Assembly (NCBI GenBank): GCA_026552955.1
Contig: JAPMTS010000020.1
Coordinates: 1 to 52,651, forward strand
From: Candidatus Methanoperedens sp.
GTDB lineage: Archaea; Halobacteriota; Methanosarcinia; Methanosarcinales; Methanoperedenaceae
Reading direction: 5' to 3'
DNA length: 52,651 nt
The notes below the pieces were generated by a model. The model was given only the letters and a program-made list of their open reading frames with translations. It had not been told where the DNA came from and did no database searches. This document shows, one piece after another, positions 43,507 through 52,169 of this stretch. Positions within the stretch are counted from its first letter, which is position 1. The number at the start of each line of letters is the position of its first letter. The position numbers and the translations under genes are program-made.

Positions 43507-45411
43507 ATGGTGGAAGTTTTCTCTCGAATAAAGTTCGGTATAGGATTATTGACTATTTTAATTGCATCCGGTTTATTCATACCTGGAGTTTTTGGAACAT
43601 CTCCGAATGATGTCTGTTTCGATAGTGGATGTCATGATTCCACAAGTCAAAAACCAATTGACATTTCGCTTTATAATTCCAATCCCCACAGCATTATCGA
43701 ATGTATTGATTGCCATGAACCTTCTATTGATCCTGTAAATGATGGCGATCATGGTAAATTCATTCGACAATTGAATGGAACTAATATTACAGGGCCATTA
43801 ACGACGAAATATTATTCTCAAAATTTTTCTCTGTGTTATGCCTGTCATAATGAGTCAAACGTAATAGGGGTTTTGAATAATTATAATATGTCAAGTCATC
43901 ACCAGAATAGTAAAACTGTAGTTTCGAGTATAGGCACGAATTTTATAAATAATCTCTCAGCAGGTTATTACAATGGAAGCAGGGACTATCCCACAAATAT
44001 TCATTGGAATCATCTGGATGATTTTGGGAGTCTTTATGGTAGTCCTCGTGGGCAATTCGACTCGGATAAAGATGGAATAATAGATTCATACCAGTCCTGC
44101 CCTGCCTGTCATGATGTCCATGGTACAGACTATCCAAAGATGACAAAAAATAGCATGGCGATTTCTTATGGTTCTAATGAATATGGTATCTTTGGAAATA
44201 TAGGTAGTAGAGAATTTTTAGATCCAGGACCAGGATTTATTTGTGAAGGTTGCCATGAAGCTGGCCAAAAATATTACAGAAATGAAATAAATCTATTTGA
44301 AGATTGCATTTCATGTCATATAGACGGTATGCCCGGGGATGTGAATGCAGCTGCTTTCGGTCAGGGAGTACATATTAATATCAATACATCCGGTGACGGA
44401 CTAAATAATAACGACTGCTGGACATGCCACTATAACAGGGATATGAACAGGACCAATATCAGGACATGCGAAGACTGCCACGTCAGCGGAATATCTCTAC
44501 CTGCCCCGGTAATAAGAACACATTTGTCCGGTGTTACGAATTATTCCTGTACGGATTGTCACAGCAAAGTCATTGCAGATCCGGGCGAAGGCATTTTAAA
44601 TATAACATCCCATTACCTGAAAAGACCCGTTATATCAAGCATAAATTATTGTGATTATTGCCATGGACCAAATGCGAATGAATTATTTCAGGCAAAGAAC
44701 AAGACCATCAATGAATTCAATCATGATGATAGGAACTGGGATGGAACTACAACATGCAGGACATGCCATTCAAATTCCAGCGTGACGGCGGATCCACTGG
44801 CCGGCGATAGTTCTTCGTTCCATGACCTGACTACAGAATTGGGGGATGTGTTCAATGGAACGCCAGCTACAATAGCGAATTGTGTTCTTTGCCATACACA
44901 AAAAGATGAAAGATTTGTGCTCGCTCCAACTCCTCCAATATCACATCCGGATACTATTGGCATGACGCCTTCGGATTGCTCTGTTTGTCATGGTGATAAC
45001 AGGCACAATGTTGCAGGAAGCTGCATCAATTGCCACTCAATCAATACAACAAGATATTATGTGAATACAAGCCTATTCGCAAGACATAAAAATGTAAATA
45101 AGAGCGATGGTCCGGATAATATTACAGATGATGATTGTAAGACATGTCACTTCAATAGTTCAATGCCTATGGATCTTGGCGCTGCAAATTATAATAATAC
45201 CTATTTCTGCCAGGACTGCCATACTGATACAGGCAGAAATCAGGGGCAATATAATAGCATCACAGATGAAATCCTGAAGAAGGCCCCAATGCCGCCTGGA
45301 CATGGACAAAATAGCTGCGCACAATGCCATATCCCCGGATTTGACAAAGAAAGGCCACTAACAGAAAAAGTCCGATATCATACACATGGTCCAGCAGGTT
45401 TTGTAGAATAA
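43507..45411 (+). CDS. Secreted multiheme c-type cytochrome, 16 CxxCH motifs
   Basis: The protein has 634 residues with a signal peptide (about 1-30). It has sixteen CxxCH motifs and one wider CFDSGCH motif (CX4CH) near residue 37, which could bind a seventeenth heme. There are many possible N-glycosylation sites (N-x-S/T). No C-terminal anchor or sorting tail is seen, unlike the cytochrome at 334-1281. It probably carries electrons outside the membrane. AGGTGA precedes the ATG, and a TATA-like TTTATTAAAT lies about 55 bp upstream. Confidence 0.93.
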   Translation: MVEVFSRIKFGIGLLTILIASGLFIPGVFGTSPNDVCFDSGCHDSTSQKPIDISLYNSNPHSIIECIDCHEPSIDPVNDGDHGKFIRQLNGTNITGPLTTKYYSQNFSLCYACHNESNVIGVLNNYNMSSHHQNSKTVVSSIGTNFINNLSAGYYNGSRDYPTNIHWNHLDDFGSLYGSPRGQFDSDKDGIIDSYQSCPACHDVHGTDYPKMTKNSMAISYGSNEYGIFGNIGSREFLDPGPGFICEGCHEAGQKYYRNEINLFEDCISCHIDGMPGDVNAAAFGQGVHININTSGDGLNNNDCWTCHYNRDMNRTNIRTCEDCHVSGISLPAPVIRTHLSGVTNYSCTDCHSKVIADPGEGILNITSHYLKRPVISSINYCDYCHGPNANELFQAKNKTINEFNHDDRNWDGTTTCRTCHSNSSVTADPLAGDSSSFHDLTTELGDVFNGTPATIANCVLCHTQKDERFVLAPTPPISHPDTIGMTPSDCSVCHGDNRHNVAGSCINCHSINTTRYYVNTSLFARHKNVNKSDGPDNITDDDCKTCHFNSSMPMDLGAANYNNTYFCQDCHTDTGRNQGQYNSITDEILKKAPMPPGHGQNSCAQCHIPGFDKERPLTEKVRYHTHGPAGFVE

Positions 45412-45427
45412 CTTTCTTTAGTTATTC
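45406..45427. terminator. Hairpin between convergent genes, possible two-way terminator
   Basis: A perfect 8-bp inverted repeat GAATAACT-TTCTTT-AGTTATTC covers both stop codons of the 16-heme cytochrome and the convergent small membrane gene. T-rich DNA follows on the plus strand. Confidence 0.5.
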
Positions 45428-45660
45428 TTATTATTAGAATATTCCTTGACCACTTTTATAGAGGTTTGATATGAAATTTCAGAAGATAATCTTGAAACCA
45501 GGAATGTAAGGCCAGCCATCAGGATACCCAGTGACGTATTATCTTTTCCGAAATATACACCTACAAGTACCAAGAGAATATTGTGAGTCCCGCCTACTAT
45601 ATGTTGAATATTCTGGAGTCCTCTTGAGTCATCAGGCAGTTTTACATTCTTGGGAGACAT
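45418..45660 (-). CDS. Small membrane protein, unknown
   Basis: The protein has 80 residues from the ATG at 45660; a GTG at 45708 gives 96 residues. Two hydrophobic segments (LLVLVGVYFG and LGILMAGLTFLVS) suggest a membrane hairpin, followed by a charged tail rich in Lys and Asn. No family recognised. It ends inside the hairpin shared with the cytochrome gene. Confidence 0.55.
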   Translation of the reverse strand: MSPKNVKLPDDSRGLQNIQHIVGGTHNILLVLVGVYFGKDNTSLGILMAGLTFLVSRLSSEISYQTSIKVVKEYSNNKNN

Positions 45661-45760
45661 AATTTCACGGATTGAACCAACTTTTTTCCATGAAATATAT
45701 GAAATCACATTATGATAAACAAAAGTGTGAAGATTTGAACATTCTTTTCCTTAAAAAAAT

Positions 45761-46225
45761 TCACTTTTTCCTCATTTTCTTAAGAGGTGTACCGCACACA
45801 GGGCAGTCATCTCCGGCCGGGAATCTTCGTTTGCATCCTATACAGAATTTTTCCCAGAGAAGTACATCTTTAATCTTCTTTCCTCCTGCAGGAATGACCT
45901 TTATTCCCAATTGTATAGCAGTGTTCTGGACAGCATAATCGTCTGTAACCAAAATGGTATTTTCATTTTGAGCATATTCGAGGGCTTTTGCCAGCAGGTC
46001 AAGGTCAGTTCTTGAAAGTTCTTCACTATCTTTTGTCTCTCTTGCCTTGGAGGTTACTTCCGTAAGGAAACTTTGAAGTACAGGCTCGATCCTCACATTC
46101 ATAAGTTCCATTATCGTGCGCGATCTTTCATCCCTGATCTCATCAAGAACTGAGGGTACGGTTATGATAATTCCTTCGATCCTTTTCCCGGTTATAAAAA
46201 GTGAGGAGTCGGCGATATATTTCAT
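45761..46225 (-). CDS. nob1: Nob1-like rRNA maturation endonuclease
   Basis: The protein has 154 residues from the ATG at 46225; a TTG at 46240 is the longer option. The PIN domain starts YIADSSLF (catalytic Asp) with later acidic residues in VLDEI, RTDLDLLA and VTDDYAV. A C-terminal zinc ribbon (CIGC and CPVC) completes the family layout. In archaea Nob1 cleaves the 3' end of 16S rRNA. It follows bioY by 27 bp. Confidence 0.9.
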   Translation of the reverse strand: MKYIADSSLFITGKRIEGIIITVPSVLDEIRDERSRTIMELMNVRIEPVLQSFLTEVTSKARETKDSEELSRTDLDLLAKALEYAQNENTILVTDDYAVQNTAIQLGIKVIPAGGKKIKDVLLWEKFCIGCKRRFPAGDDCPVCGTPLKKMRKK

Positions 46226-46252
46226 TCTTATGGTATTCAAAAAAAGATGATC

Positions 46253-46885
46253 CTATTCCACCTCATCCCCGAATGGTTTCTTTGGGATAATTGCAGCAGC
46301 GATAGCCGAAACGATCAAACCTTTATAAATATCAACAGCAAGGAATGGCAATGCGCCCAATTCAATGGCTTTTTGAAAATTCACTCCAAGCACCAATGAT
46401 AACTGGATAACGCCAAAAAGGTAGATTATCGCTATACCAAGAACCATGAGACTGAAAAGGCCTGCAAAACTCCTGGATCTTAAATACCTGTCAGTGAACC
46501 AGCCTATGATCAGCGATGCAAAGATAAATCCAATGATATAACCTCCAGTGACCCCGGAAAGGACCTCCATTCCTGCTTTTCCTTCACTGAACCAGGGAAT
46601 CCCTGCTGCGCCTAATCCGCCATATAATCCCTGGCTCATGCCGCCATACCATTTTCCAAGGATCACGCCTGAGAGAAGGACCGCAAAAACCTGGCCTGTG
46701 ACAGGAACGGGTGTATAGGGAAGATAGAACCTCAATTGTGCAAGAATGCCTGTAAAGCAGGCAAAAGCAAAAGCAAGAGCAACTTTATTCAAAGCAGGGG
46801 ACTCAAACCGCCATTTGAAAAAATTATATCTGGCAGAGTCGTATTTTACTGATAAATTCTTTATATTGTTTCCCAGTTCGGACAT
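46253..46885 (-). CDS. bioY: BioY-type biotin transporter subunit
   Basis: The protein has 210 residues from the ATG at 46885, with AGGTGT upstream; a TTG at 46927 is less likely. It has about six membrane helices and the family stretch YTPVPVTGQVFAVLLSG with LGKWYGGMSQGLYGGLG. BioY is the substrate-binding part of an ECF biotin transporter. The ATPase and T subunits are not in the window. A TATA-like TTTATTAT on the minus strand lies upstream. Confidence 0.92.
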   Translation of the reverse strand: MSELGNNIKNLSVKYDSARYNFFKWRFESPALNKVALAFAFACFTGILAQLRFYLPYTPVPVTGQVFAVLLSGVILGKWYGGMSQGLYGGLGAAGIPWFSEGKAGMEVLSGVTGGYIIGFIFASLIIGWFTDRYLRSRSFAGLFSLMVLGIAIIYLFGVIQLSLVLGVNFQKAIELGALPFLAVDIYKGLIVSAIAAAIIPKKPFGDEVE

Positions 46886-46978
46886 AATGACACCTATTGT
46901 AAACTTTTTGGCCAGAAAGGTAGACAATCATAATAAAGTTTACTGGGAGGGAGTAAAAATTTGAATAATTCAAGAATT

Positions 46979-47320
46979 TCAGGGATAAAATCTGATATAA
47001 TACGACCAGGCTATAATAATGATCCCGAAAACGGTAAGCGCCCAAAATAATATTCTCTGCGCTTTTTCAGATATTCCAAAATCTATAACAAAAACCCGAA
47101 AACCATTAAGAGCATGAGGGATTACAAGCACCAATAGAACCAGGATAGCAAGACGGCCCGGCAAGAAAAGCGTATTTATCAAGAAATCAAATGGCGTCTT
47201 AACTCCCGGAAAATGCACCCACCAGACATGGATGAACAGGTAAATTACCAGCAATAATCCCGTAATGCGCTGCATCAGCCATGCCAGCATACCTGTGCCG
47301 TAAGCAATTTCTTTGTCCAT
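46979..47320 (-). CDS. sdhC: Succinate dehydrogenase cytochrome b subunit
   Basis: The protein has 113 residues from the ATG at 47320, with GAGGTGA overlapping the sdhB stop; the longer frame from 47353 runs inside sdhB. Three membrane helices are seen, with the SdhC pattern MLAWLMQRITGLLL and a heme-ligand candidate histidine in HALNGFR. It would anchor the complex and pass electrons to or from a membrane quinone or methanophenazine. Confidence 0.88.
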   Translation of the reverse strand: MDKEIAYGTGMLAWLMQRITGLLLVIYLFIHVWWVHFPGVKTPFDFLINTLFLPGRLAILVLLVLVIPHALNGFRVFVIDFGISEKAQRILFWALTVFGIIIIAWSYYIRFYP

Positions 47321-47322
47321 GG

Positions 47323-48087
47323 TCACCTCAATATGTTTTTCATTTTCTGCCATATTATTTTTCGTGTAAGCGCTGTAATGGCATTTGTGGGGGGCACCTG
47401 TTTAGGACAGACCTCAACACATCTATAAACATGGTCACATGCCCAGACACCTGTTGTAAAGTCTACTCTTTTGAGCATTTCTCCAGGGCCCTGATACCTT
47501 GGATCCACATAGAACCGCATTGCTTTTGCTAACGCAGAAGGGCCCAGGTAATCTTTATCTCTTGCAGAAACAGGACATGCCCCATAACACAGGCCGCAAA
47601 GAATACAGGAGGCATATTTATCTGTGTTTGCAGTGTCTTTTTGGGTCATTAAGACCTCTCGCTTGCCACTAAACCAGGGCTTCACATATTCATAATGTTT
47701 GAAAAAAGGCTTCATATCCACGATAAGATCTTTGATCAAAGGAAGGTTGGGTAATGGTTCTACCAGGATTTCATCCCCGGTCTTAAATTCCGGTTTTGCA
47801 AGTGGACCGTATGCCGAAAATGAAAGTACTTTCTCACCAATAATTTCAGATACCTGTGTCCGGCAGGCAAGCCGATGCTTTTTGTTTATTAGCATGGCGC
47901 ATGAGCCGCATACTGCCCCGCGGCATGAATATCGAAATGCAAGGGTGCTGTCCGTAACATCCTGTATCTGGAAAAGTGCTTCAAGCACGGACATGTGGGG
48001 TTTTGGTTCTATTTCAAACCGATCATATCCGGATTTCTCCCCATTGAATCTCTTTATTGTAAACCTGACAAGTTTTCCATTAACCAT
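47323..48087 (-). CDS. sdhB: Succinate dehydrogenase/fumarate reductase iron-sulfur subunit
   Basis: The protein has 254 residues from the ATG at 48087; the frame stays open to a TTG at 48180, but this family usually begins near the chosen start. The 2Fe-2S site is SCRGAVCGSC with a later Cys, the 4Fe-4S site is CILCGLCYGACP, and the 3Fe-4S or 4Fe-4S site is CDHVYRCVEVCP. It links the flavoprotein to the membrane subunit. No sdhA or sdhD gene is in the window; the upstream neighbour is a divergent nitroreductase. Confidence 0.9.
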   Translation of the reverse strand: MVNGKLVRFTIKRFNGEKSGYDRFEIEPKPHMSVLEALFQIQDVTDSTLAFRYSCRGAVCGSCAMLINKKHRLACRTQVSEIIGEKVLSFSAYGPLAKPEFKTGDEILVEPLPNLPLIKDLIVDMKPFFKHYEYVKPWFSGKREVLMTQKDTANTDKYASCILCGLCYGACPVSARDKDYLGPSALAKAMRFYVDPRYQGPGEMLKRVDFTTGVWACDHVYRCVEVCPKQVPPTNAITALTRKIIWQKMKNILR

Positions 48088-48270
48088 AATCCCATCTATA
48101 GCTATTGTTTGGCTTTCTATTAAAACTTTGTTTGGTGTATAGTCTTGAAAGCATCGGGAAATTCTTTGCCAGATTTTCAAAAATCAATACAGTCAATGAA
48201 ACAACTATAAACATGATGGAATATTAATTAAGTATCAAAAAAATTCGAAAAAATAGGGAGGAAAGATTAT

Positions 48271-48786
48271 ATGGATGTATATAAAGCAATACTATCAAGA
48301 CGAAGCATACGGGCGTATGAATCCCGCGATGTTGAAGAGGATAAATTGGACAGGGTCCTTGAGGCAGGCAGGCTTTCTCCTTCCGCAGGAAACCGCCAGG
48401 AGCGCAGGTTTGTTGTAATCAGGGATGCAGGAACACGAAAAGCACTTTCCGAAGCTGCAAAAGACCAGGTATTTGTTGCCCAGGCGCCCGTAGTAATTGC
48501 AGCCTGCTCGGTTGAATCGGAATATGTCATGTCGTGCGGACAACTGGCTTATCCCATTGATACCGCGATCGCTGTGGATCATATGACCCTCCAGGCAGTT
48601 GAAGAAGGGTTGGGGACCTGCTGGATCGGCGCATTCGATGAAAAAAAGGTCAAAAAAATTTTAAGCATTCCTGATACTGTGCGTGTGGTTACGCTTTTGC
48701 CTCTTGGTTATCCTCGCAAGGTCCCGCAGCCACCAGCGAGAAAAAGTCATGGCCAGATCGTTATGCATGAGAAATGGAGCGTTTGA
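48271..48786 (+). CDS. Nitroreductase family protein
   Basis: The protein has 171 residues with the FMN-binding start RRSIRAYESRDVEEDKL-like and the later LGTCWIGAFD. Members reduce nitro compounds, quinones or flavins with NAD(P)H or ferredoxin. GGGAGG precedes the ATG at 48271. Its end overlaps the DUF362 gene by 13 bp, so they are likely co-expressed. The substrate is unknown. Confidence 0.92.
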   Translation: MDVYKAILSRRSIRAYESRDVEEDKLDRVLEAGRLSPSAGNRQERRFVVIRDAGTRKALSEAAKDQVFVAQAPVVIAACSVESEYVMSCGQLAYPIDTAIAVDHMTLQAVEEGLGTCWIGAFDEKKVKKILSIPDTVRVVTLLPLGYPRKVPQPPARKSHGQIVMHEKWSV

Positions 48787-50003
48787 AGCCTCACATGGAA
48801 GATAGGCAAGATCAATCATCGATATCTTCTGGTGTAGTTTCTTCTGCATACCATTGCGAAGATAGTGATATCTCCACAGTCTCCCTTGTAAAGTGCCAGG
48901 ACTATGAATCTTCAAATAGTGAGGCTGCGATCGAAAAAGCACTTGGGCTTATCGGCGGTATTGGGAGTTACGTTAAATCCGGTGACCGTGTCCTTTTGAA
49001 GATCAATCTCCTGACCGGGGATGTTCCTGAAAAGGCAGTCACCACCCATCCGGCCATCGTGCGGGCTGTGATCCACCAGGTAAAAGCAGCAGGAGGCATC
49101 CCAAAGGTTGGTGACTGCAGTGGATATGAAGGTGCATCGAATTCCAAGAGGTATTTTGCAGCCTGTCGCAGTGCTGGTATTATGCAGGTATGCGAAGAAG
49201 AAAAAGTAGAGATCTTACATCTGAGCGCCCAATCCATTGAGGCAAAAAATCCCGGGGGGCGAATATTTAAAAGTTTTGTTTTGTCCAAGCATGTTCTGCA
49301 AGCCGATGTATTGATCTCCCTGCCAAAACTCAAAACCCATGGATTGACATTATTTACGGGAGGGGTGAAAAATATCTTCGGTTGTGTAACGGGTCTGAAT
49401 AAGGCAAAAATGCATCTTCGGGCCCAGGATCCCGAAACTTTTTCCCAGATGCTTGTGGACCTGCTGGGCCTCGTGCGGCCTGAATTGACCGTAATGGATG
49501 CAGTGGTTGGTATGGAGGGGAACGGGCCAAGCAATGGCACGCCAAGACAAATCAAAGCGATCCTGGCAAGTAAAGACCCCGTGGCGCTTGATGCCGTAGC
49601 CTGCACGATAGTGGGTATAGATCCTTTCATGGTCCCTTCTACCCGCCTGGCGCATGAACAGGGACTGGGAGATATTTCCAGGATCAATGTAATGGGTGAG
49701 AATCCCGTGGACATGGAAATCAAGGACTTCCAGCTTCCAGCGGGTACAGCTTCATTTTTCCGTGCCAGGGGTTTGATGAGGATACTTCACAGCATGCTGG
49801 TGGCAAAACCTGTGCTTGTGAAAGAACGATGCAAAAAATGCTGGATATGCATGGAACACTGCCCATCCGCTGCTATTTCAGAAAAAGGAGCGTATCCGTC
49901 ATTTGATCATAAGAAGTGTATAAGATGCTATTGCTGCCAGGAATTATGCCCGGGTAATGCCATTGAATTGAAGACGCCTTTTTTGGGAAGGTTCGTGAAA
50001 TAA
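48774..50003 (+). CDS. DUF362 protein with two 4Fe-4S ferredoxin motifs
   Basis: The protein has 409 residues. Residues about 45-320 are DUF362 (GDRVLLKINLL, then HPAIVRAVIHQVKAAGG and LPKLKTHGLTLFTGGVKN). The C-terminus has two 4Fe-4S motifs, CKKCWICMEHC and CIRCYCCQELC. The activity of the family is unknown, but the ferredoxin part suggests an electron transfer step. The start is uncertain: an ATG at 48795 is also possible. It is paired with the nitroreductase. Confidence 0.9.
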   Translation: MERLKPHMEDRQDQSSISSGVVSSAYHCEDSDISTVSLVKCQDYESSNSEAAIEKALGLIGGIGSYVKSGDRVLLKINLLTGDVPEKAVTTHPAIVRAVIHQVKAAGGIPKVGDCSGYEGASNSKRYFAACRSAGIMQVCEEEKVEILHLSAQSIEAKNPGGRIFKSFVLSKHVLQADVLISLPKLKTHGLTLFTGGVKNIFGCVTGLNKAKMHLRAQDPETFSQMLVDLLGLVRPELTVMDAVVGMEGNGPSNGTPRQIKAILASKDPVALDAVACTIVGIDPFMVPSTRLAHEQGLGDISRINVMGENPVDMEIKDFQLPAGTASFFRARGLMRILHSMLVAKPVLVKERCKKCWICMEHCPSAAISEKGAYPSFDHKKCIRCYCCQELCPGNAIELKTPFLGRFVK

Positions 50004-50346
50004 AGTAGCTGGGTAAGCGTTGTTATGGGTGCAGGTGTTATAGTTGGCGCCGACACACTACATTGTTTCATTTAGTGTAATTTCACTTTTATTTTTATAA
50101 TGGGCCTTAATTTTAATATATAGGGCACGAATTGAAGAAAAACTTATAAAAACATCAACCTGGCTTTTTGGGTGTAAATGGGAACAGGCGAAATAATAAT
50201 GAATGCGGTATAATCGGTATCTTGAAAAAACGCCACTTTCAACAAACCAGCAGTGATGATATCAGAGATTATAAAGGAAACATCACTGGCGTGGTTATGG
50301 TTTTTTGATGCATTAAGAACAAAAGAATACCGAATACAATGTTTTT
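50004..50346. other. Intergenic region with a possible small RNA
   Basis: No protein gene is supported. A TATA-like TTATAAAA near 50144-50151 and an 8-bp inverted repeat (CAGTGATG at 50251-50258, CATCACTG at 50281-50288) followed by a T6 tract at 50301-50306 could mark a short untranslated RNA. This is weak evidence. Confidence 0.25.
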
Positions 50347-50577
50347 TTATTCTTTTTTATCCTTTTTTAAATCATAATAATAACATGAACTACATTTTTC
50401 GCCCTCTAAATTTTCGCCTAATTGATATTCATCAACTGGAAAAATTTTACCGCATAAACTTCTTATTTCGACTCCAGACGAAATATTTTGAGCAGAAAGT
50501 GCTATGTGAATTATATTACTGGATTTTAGCTTTACACAATTAGTAGATTGTTCTAAATAAAATTTCTTTTCTCCCAT
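50347..50577 (-). CDS. Small protein with three cysteines, unknown
   Basis: The protein has 76 residues from the ATG at 50577, with AAGGGAT upstream; a GTG at 50601 gives 84. Late cysteines in EKCSSC and one in SLCGK could bind a metal. It follows the zinc-ribbon gene closely and probably shares its transcript. No family recognised. Confidence 0.55.
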   Translation of the reverse strand: MGEKKFYLEQSTNCVKLKSSNIIHIALSAQNISSGVEIRSLCGKIFPVDEYQLGENLEGEKCSSCYYYDLKKDKKE

Positions 50578-50593
50578 AATTATATCCCTTTTC

Positions 50594-50806
50594 CTATCCA
50601 CCTTTCAGTATATCTTTCACAATATCCTGTGTCCGAAGACTTCCATCTGCAACCCGTTTGACCATAGGATAGATATACTTGCAATCTGGAATTTTTTCCC
50701 AGACATCAGGTCCTACTTCCCTTATGACTTTTTCAATTATCTTTGAACATCGATCACACATTCGTTTATTAATTGCGGCTGTTTCACCGCATACATCACA
50801 TTTCAT
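50594..50806 (-). CDS. Small zinc-ribbon protein
   Basis: The protein has 70 residues. A CDVC...CDRC pair at the N-terminus forms a zinc-ribbon-like site; the rest is helical with DVWEKIPDCKYIYPMV. Similar short proteins are common in Methanosarcinales but without known function. It is first in a two-gene unit and is divergent from the region at 50.9 kb. Confidence 0.72.
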   Translation of the reverse strand: MKCDVCGETAAINKRMCDRCSKIIEKVIREVGPDVWEKIPDCKYIYPMVKRVADGSLRTQDIVKDILKGG

Positions 50807-50920
50807 GGTTTTACCTTAATTCAATACACGTTTCTATGGCTTGCAAATGTGGTTGAATTACCCACAGTGTTTATTAAGAATCTCGTTATAATACTTACAT
50901 TAAATATATTATATATAGTT

Positions 50921-50938
50921 ATTCGTACAATAACGAAT
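50921..50938 (+). promoter_or_regulatory. Inverted repeat ATTCGT-N6-ACGAAT upstream of the DUF362 gene
   Basis: A perfect 6-bp dyad with a 6-bp spacer follows a TATA-like stretch (TATATATA, about 50910-50917). The core TTCGT-N6-ACGAA is the same as in the dyad at 33581-33610. It is a candidate operator for a shared regulator. Confidence 0.5.
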
Positions 50939-51197
50939 GGTCAGAAAGATCCTTGTAACGAACCTAAAATCGTTCCAGGTGTTTCATGAGAAAAGTATAA
51001 TCGCCAAAGTTACTATCCCTGGGGATATTATCGCGCCAAGCTGCGGGATAAACTGGAGAAAAGACCCGCTGCATATCGTTTCCCAGTATTATGAATGGGC
51101 ACAGGGAAAGAACGATGGTTCTGAGGTGATCATATATGGTACAAGTAGGTGTTGTCAGAAAAAAGGATATAATTCAATCTGTGAAAACTTCTATTGA
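50937..51197 (+). CDS. Small ORF upstream of and overlapping the DUF362 gene
   Basis: The frame encodes 86 residues from an ATG that lies inside the operator dyad, and its last 62 bp overlap the next gene in another frame. No ribosome binding site is seen; the TATA spacing would allow a leaderless transcript. Residues such as PGDIIAPSCGINWRKD look protein-like, but no family is recognised. It could also be the leader of the DUF362 transcript. Confidence 0.3.
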   Translation: MVRKILVTNLKSFQVFHEKSIIAKVTIPGDIIAPSCGINWRKDPLHIVSQYYEWAQGKNDGSEVIIYGTSRCCQKKGYNSICENFY

Positions 51198-52014
51198 GCT
51201 TGCCGGAGGTCTGAAAATAAAGGAGAATTCTATTGTTCTCATAAGACCGAATGCAAACACAGCCGATTACCCACCTGGCTCGACAAATCCTGAAGTGCTA
51301 AAAGGTGCAATTCGTGCGGTCAAAGAATACGACCCTGCAAAGATCATCGTAGCCGAGAAATCAATGACAACTCTGGATACCATAAAAGTGATGAAATATC
51401 TGGGTCTTTACCAGGCTGCTGAATCAGAAGGTGTTGATGAAATCGTTTCTTTTGACGACGTAGAATGGAAGAAAGTGCGGCATAAAGACGCAAAATCATG
51501 GCCTCATGGTTTTTCAGTCCCTGCAATCCTTGATACCATCGATTATATGATCGCGCTTCCCATTGTAAAAACACACTGGACTGCATTGTTCACCATGGGA
51601 TTAAAATCCCAGATCAGCATAACCTCGGATCGTGACAGGAGACAGCTTCCTCACGGACAGGACTTTGATGAACTCTTCGGTAATATGATCGCTGAAGCAA
51701 ATCTTGTTCATAAACCCGATTTTTACATATCAGATGCCACCAAATGTTTTGTAACAGATGGACCAAATGTGGGAACTTTACGGGAACCTGGTATTGTCAT
51801 GGCTACAAATGATGTGATCGCAAATGATGTGGTGGGTCTTGCACTCTTAAAGACGCTTGGTACGATCGACAAAATACAGAATAAATCGGTGTGGAAGCAA
51901 CCTCAGATTAAAAGGGCGGTAGAACTGGGTCTTGGAGTTAAAAGCAAAAATGAGATACAGATCAAAAGTGATGGAGTAACAGAAATCGAGAGTATTGCAG
52001 GCAATGTTTTGTGA
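51136..52014 (+). CDS. DUF362 family protein
   Basis: The protein has 292 residues and is a DUF362 domain without a ferredoxin part (SIVLIRPNANTADYPPGSTNP, later LPIVKTHWTALFTMGLKSQ). The start is well supported: GAGGTGATC lies 5 nt before the ATG. It is the second DUF362 gene within 2.5 kb but is clearly divergent from the first, so it is not a recent copy. Function unknown. Confidence 0.9.
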   Translation: MVQVGVVRKKDIIQSVKTSIELAGGLKIKENSIVLIRPNANTADYPPGSTNPEVLKGAIRAVKEYDPAKIIVAEKSMTTLDTIKVMKYLGLYQAAESEGVDEIVSFDDVEWKKVRHKDAKSWPHGFSVPAILDTIDYMIALPIVKTHWTALFTMGLKSQISITSDRDRRQLPHGQDFDELFGNMIAEANLVHKPDFYISDATKCFVTDGPNVGTLREPGIVMATNDVIANDVVGLALLKTLGTIDKIQNKSVWKQPQIKRAVELGLGVKSKNEIQIKSDGVTEIESIAGNVL

Positions 52015-52086
52015 AGTTCGCGCAGGGCAACTAAGAAAATTAAGTGCTCCGATGGGGAGAAATTAAAGAATTTTATTATAAATTGA

Positions 52087-52169
52087 TGCGAGAGATGGGA
52101 TTTGAACCCACGAATGCCTGCGCAATTGGATCTTAAGTCCAACTCCTTTGGCCGCTTGGATACCCTCGC
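52087..52169 (-). tRNA. tRNA-Leu (UAA)
   Basis: Read on the minus strand, the 83-nt gene has the acceptor stem GCGAGGG / CUCUCGC with one G-U pair, discriminator A, the anticodon arm TTGGA-CTTAAGA-TCCAA (anticodon UAA), a long variable arm, and the T-loop GGGTTCAAATCCC. The CCA end is not encoded. No intron is seen. Confidence 0.95.

Noticed and set aside
48968-49723. Minus-strand 251-codon frame
   Set aside because: Shadow of the DUF362-ferredoxin gene.
50253-50543. Plus-strand 96-codon frame
   Set aside because: It lies antisense to a better supported small gene and is made mainly of AT-rich, Phe/Asn/Leu codons.
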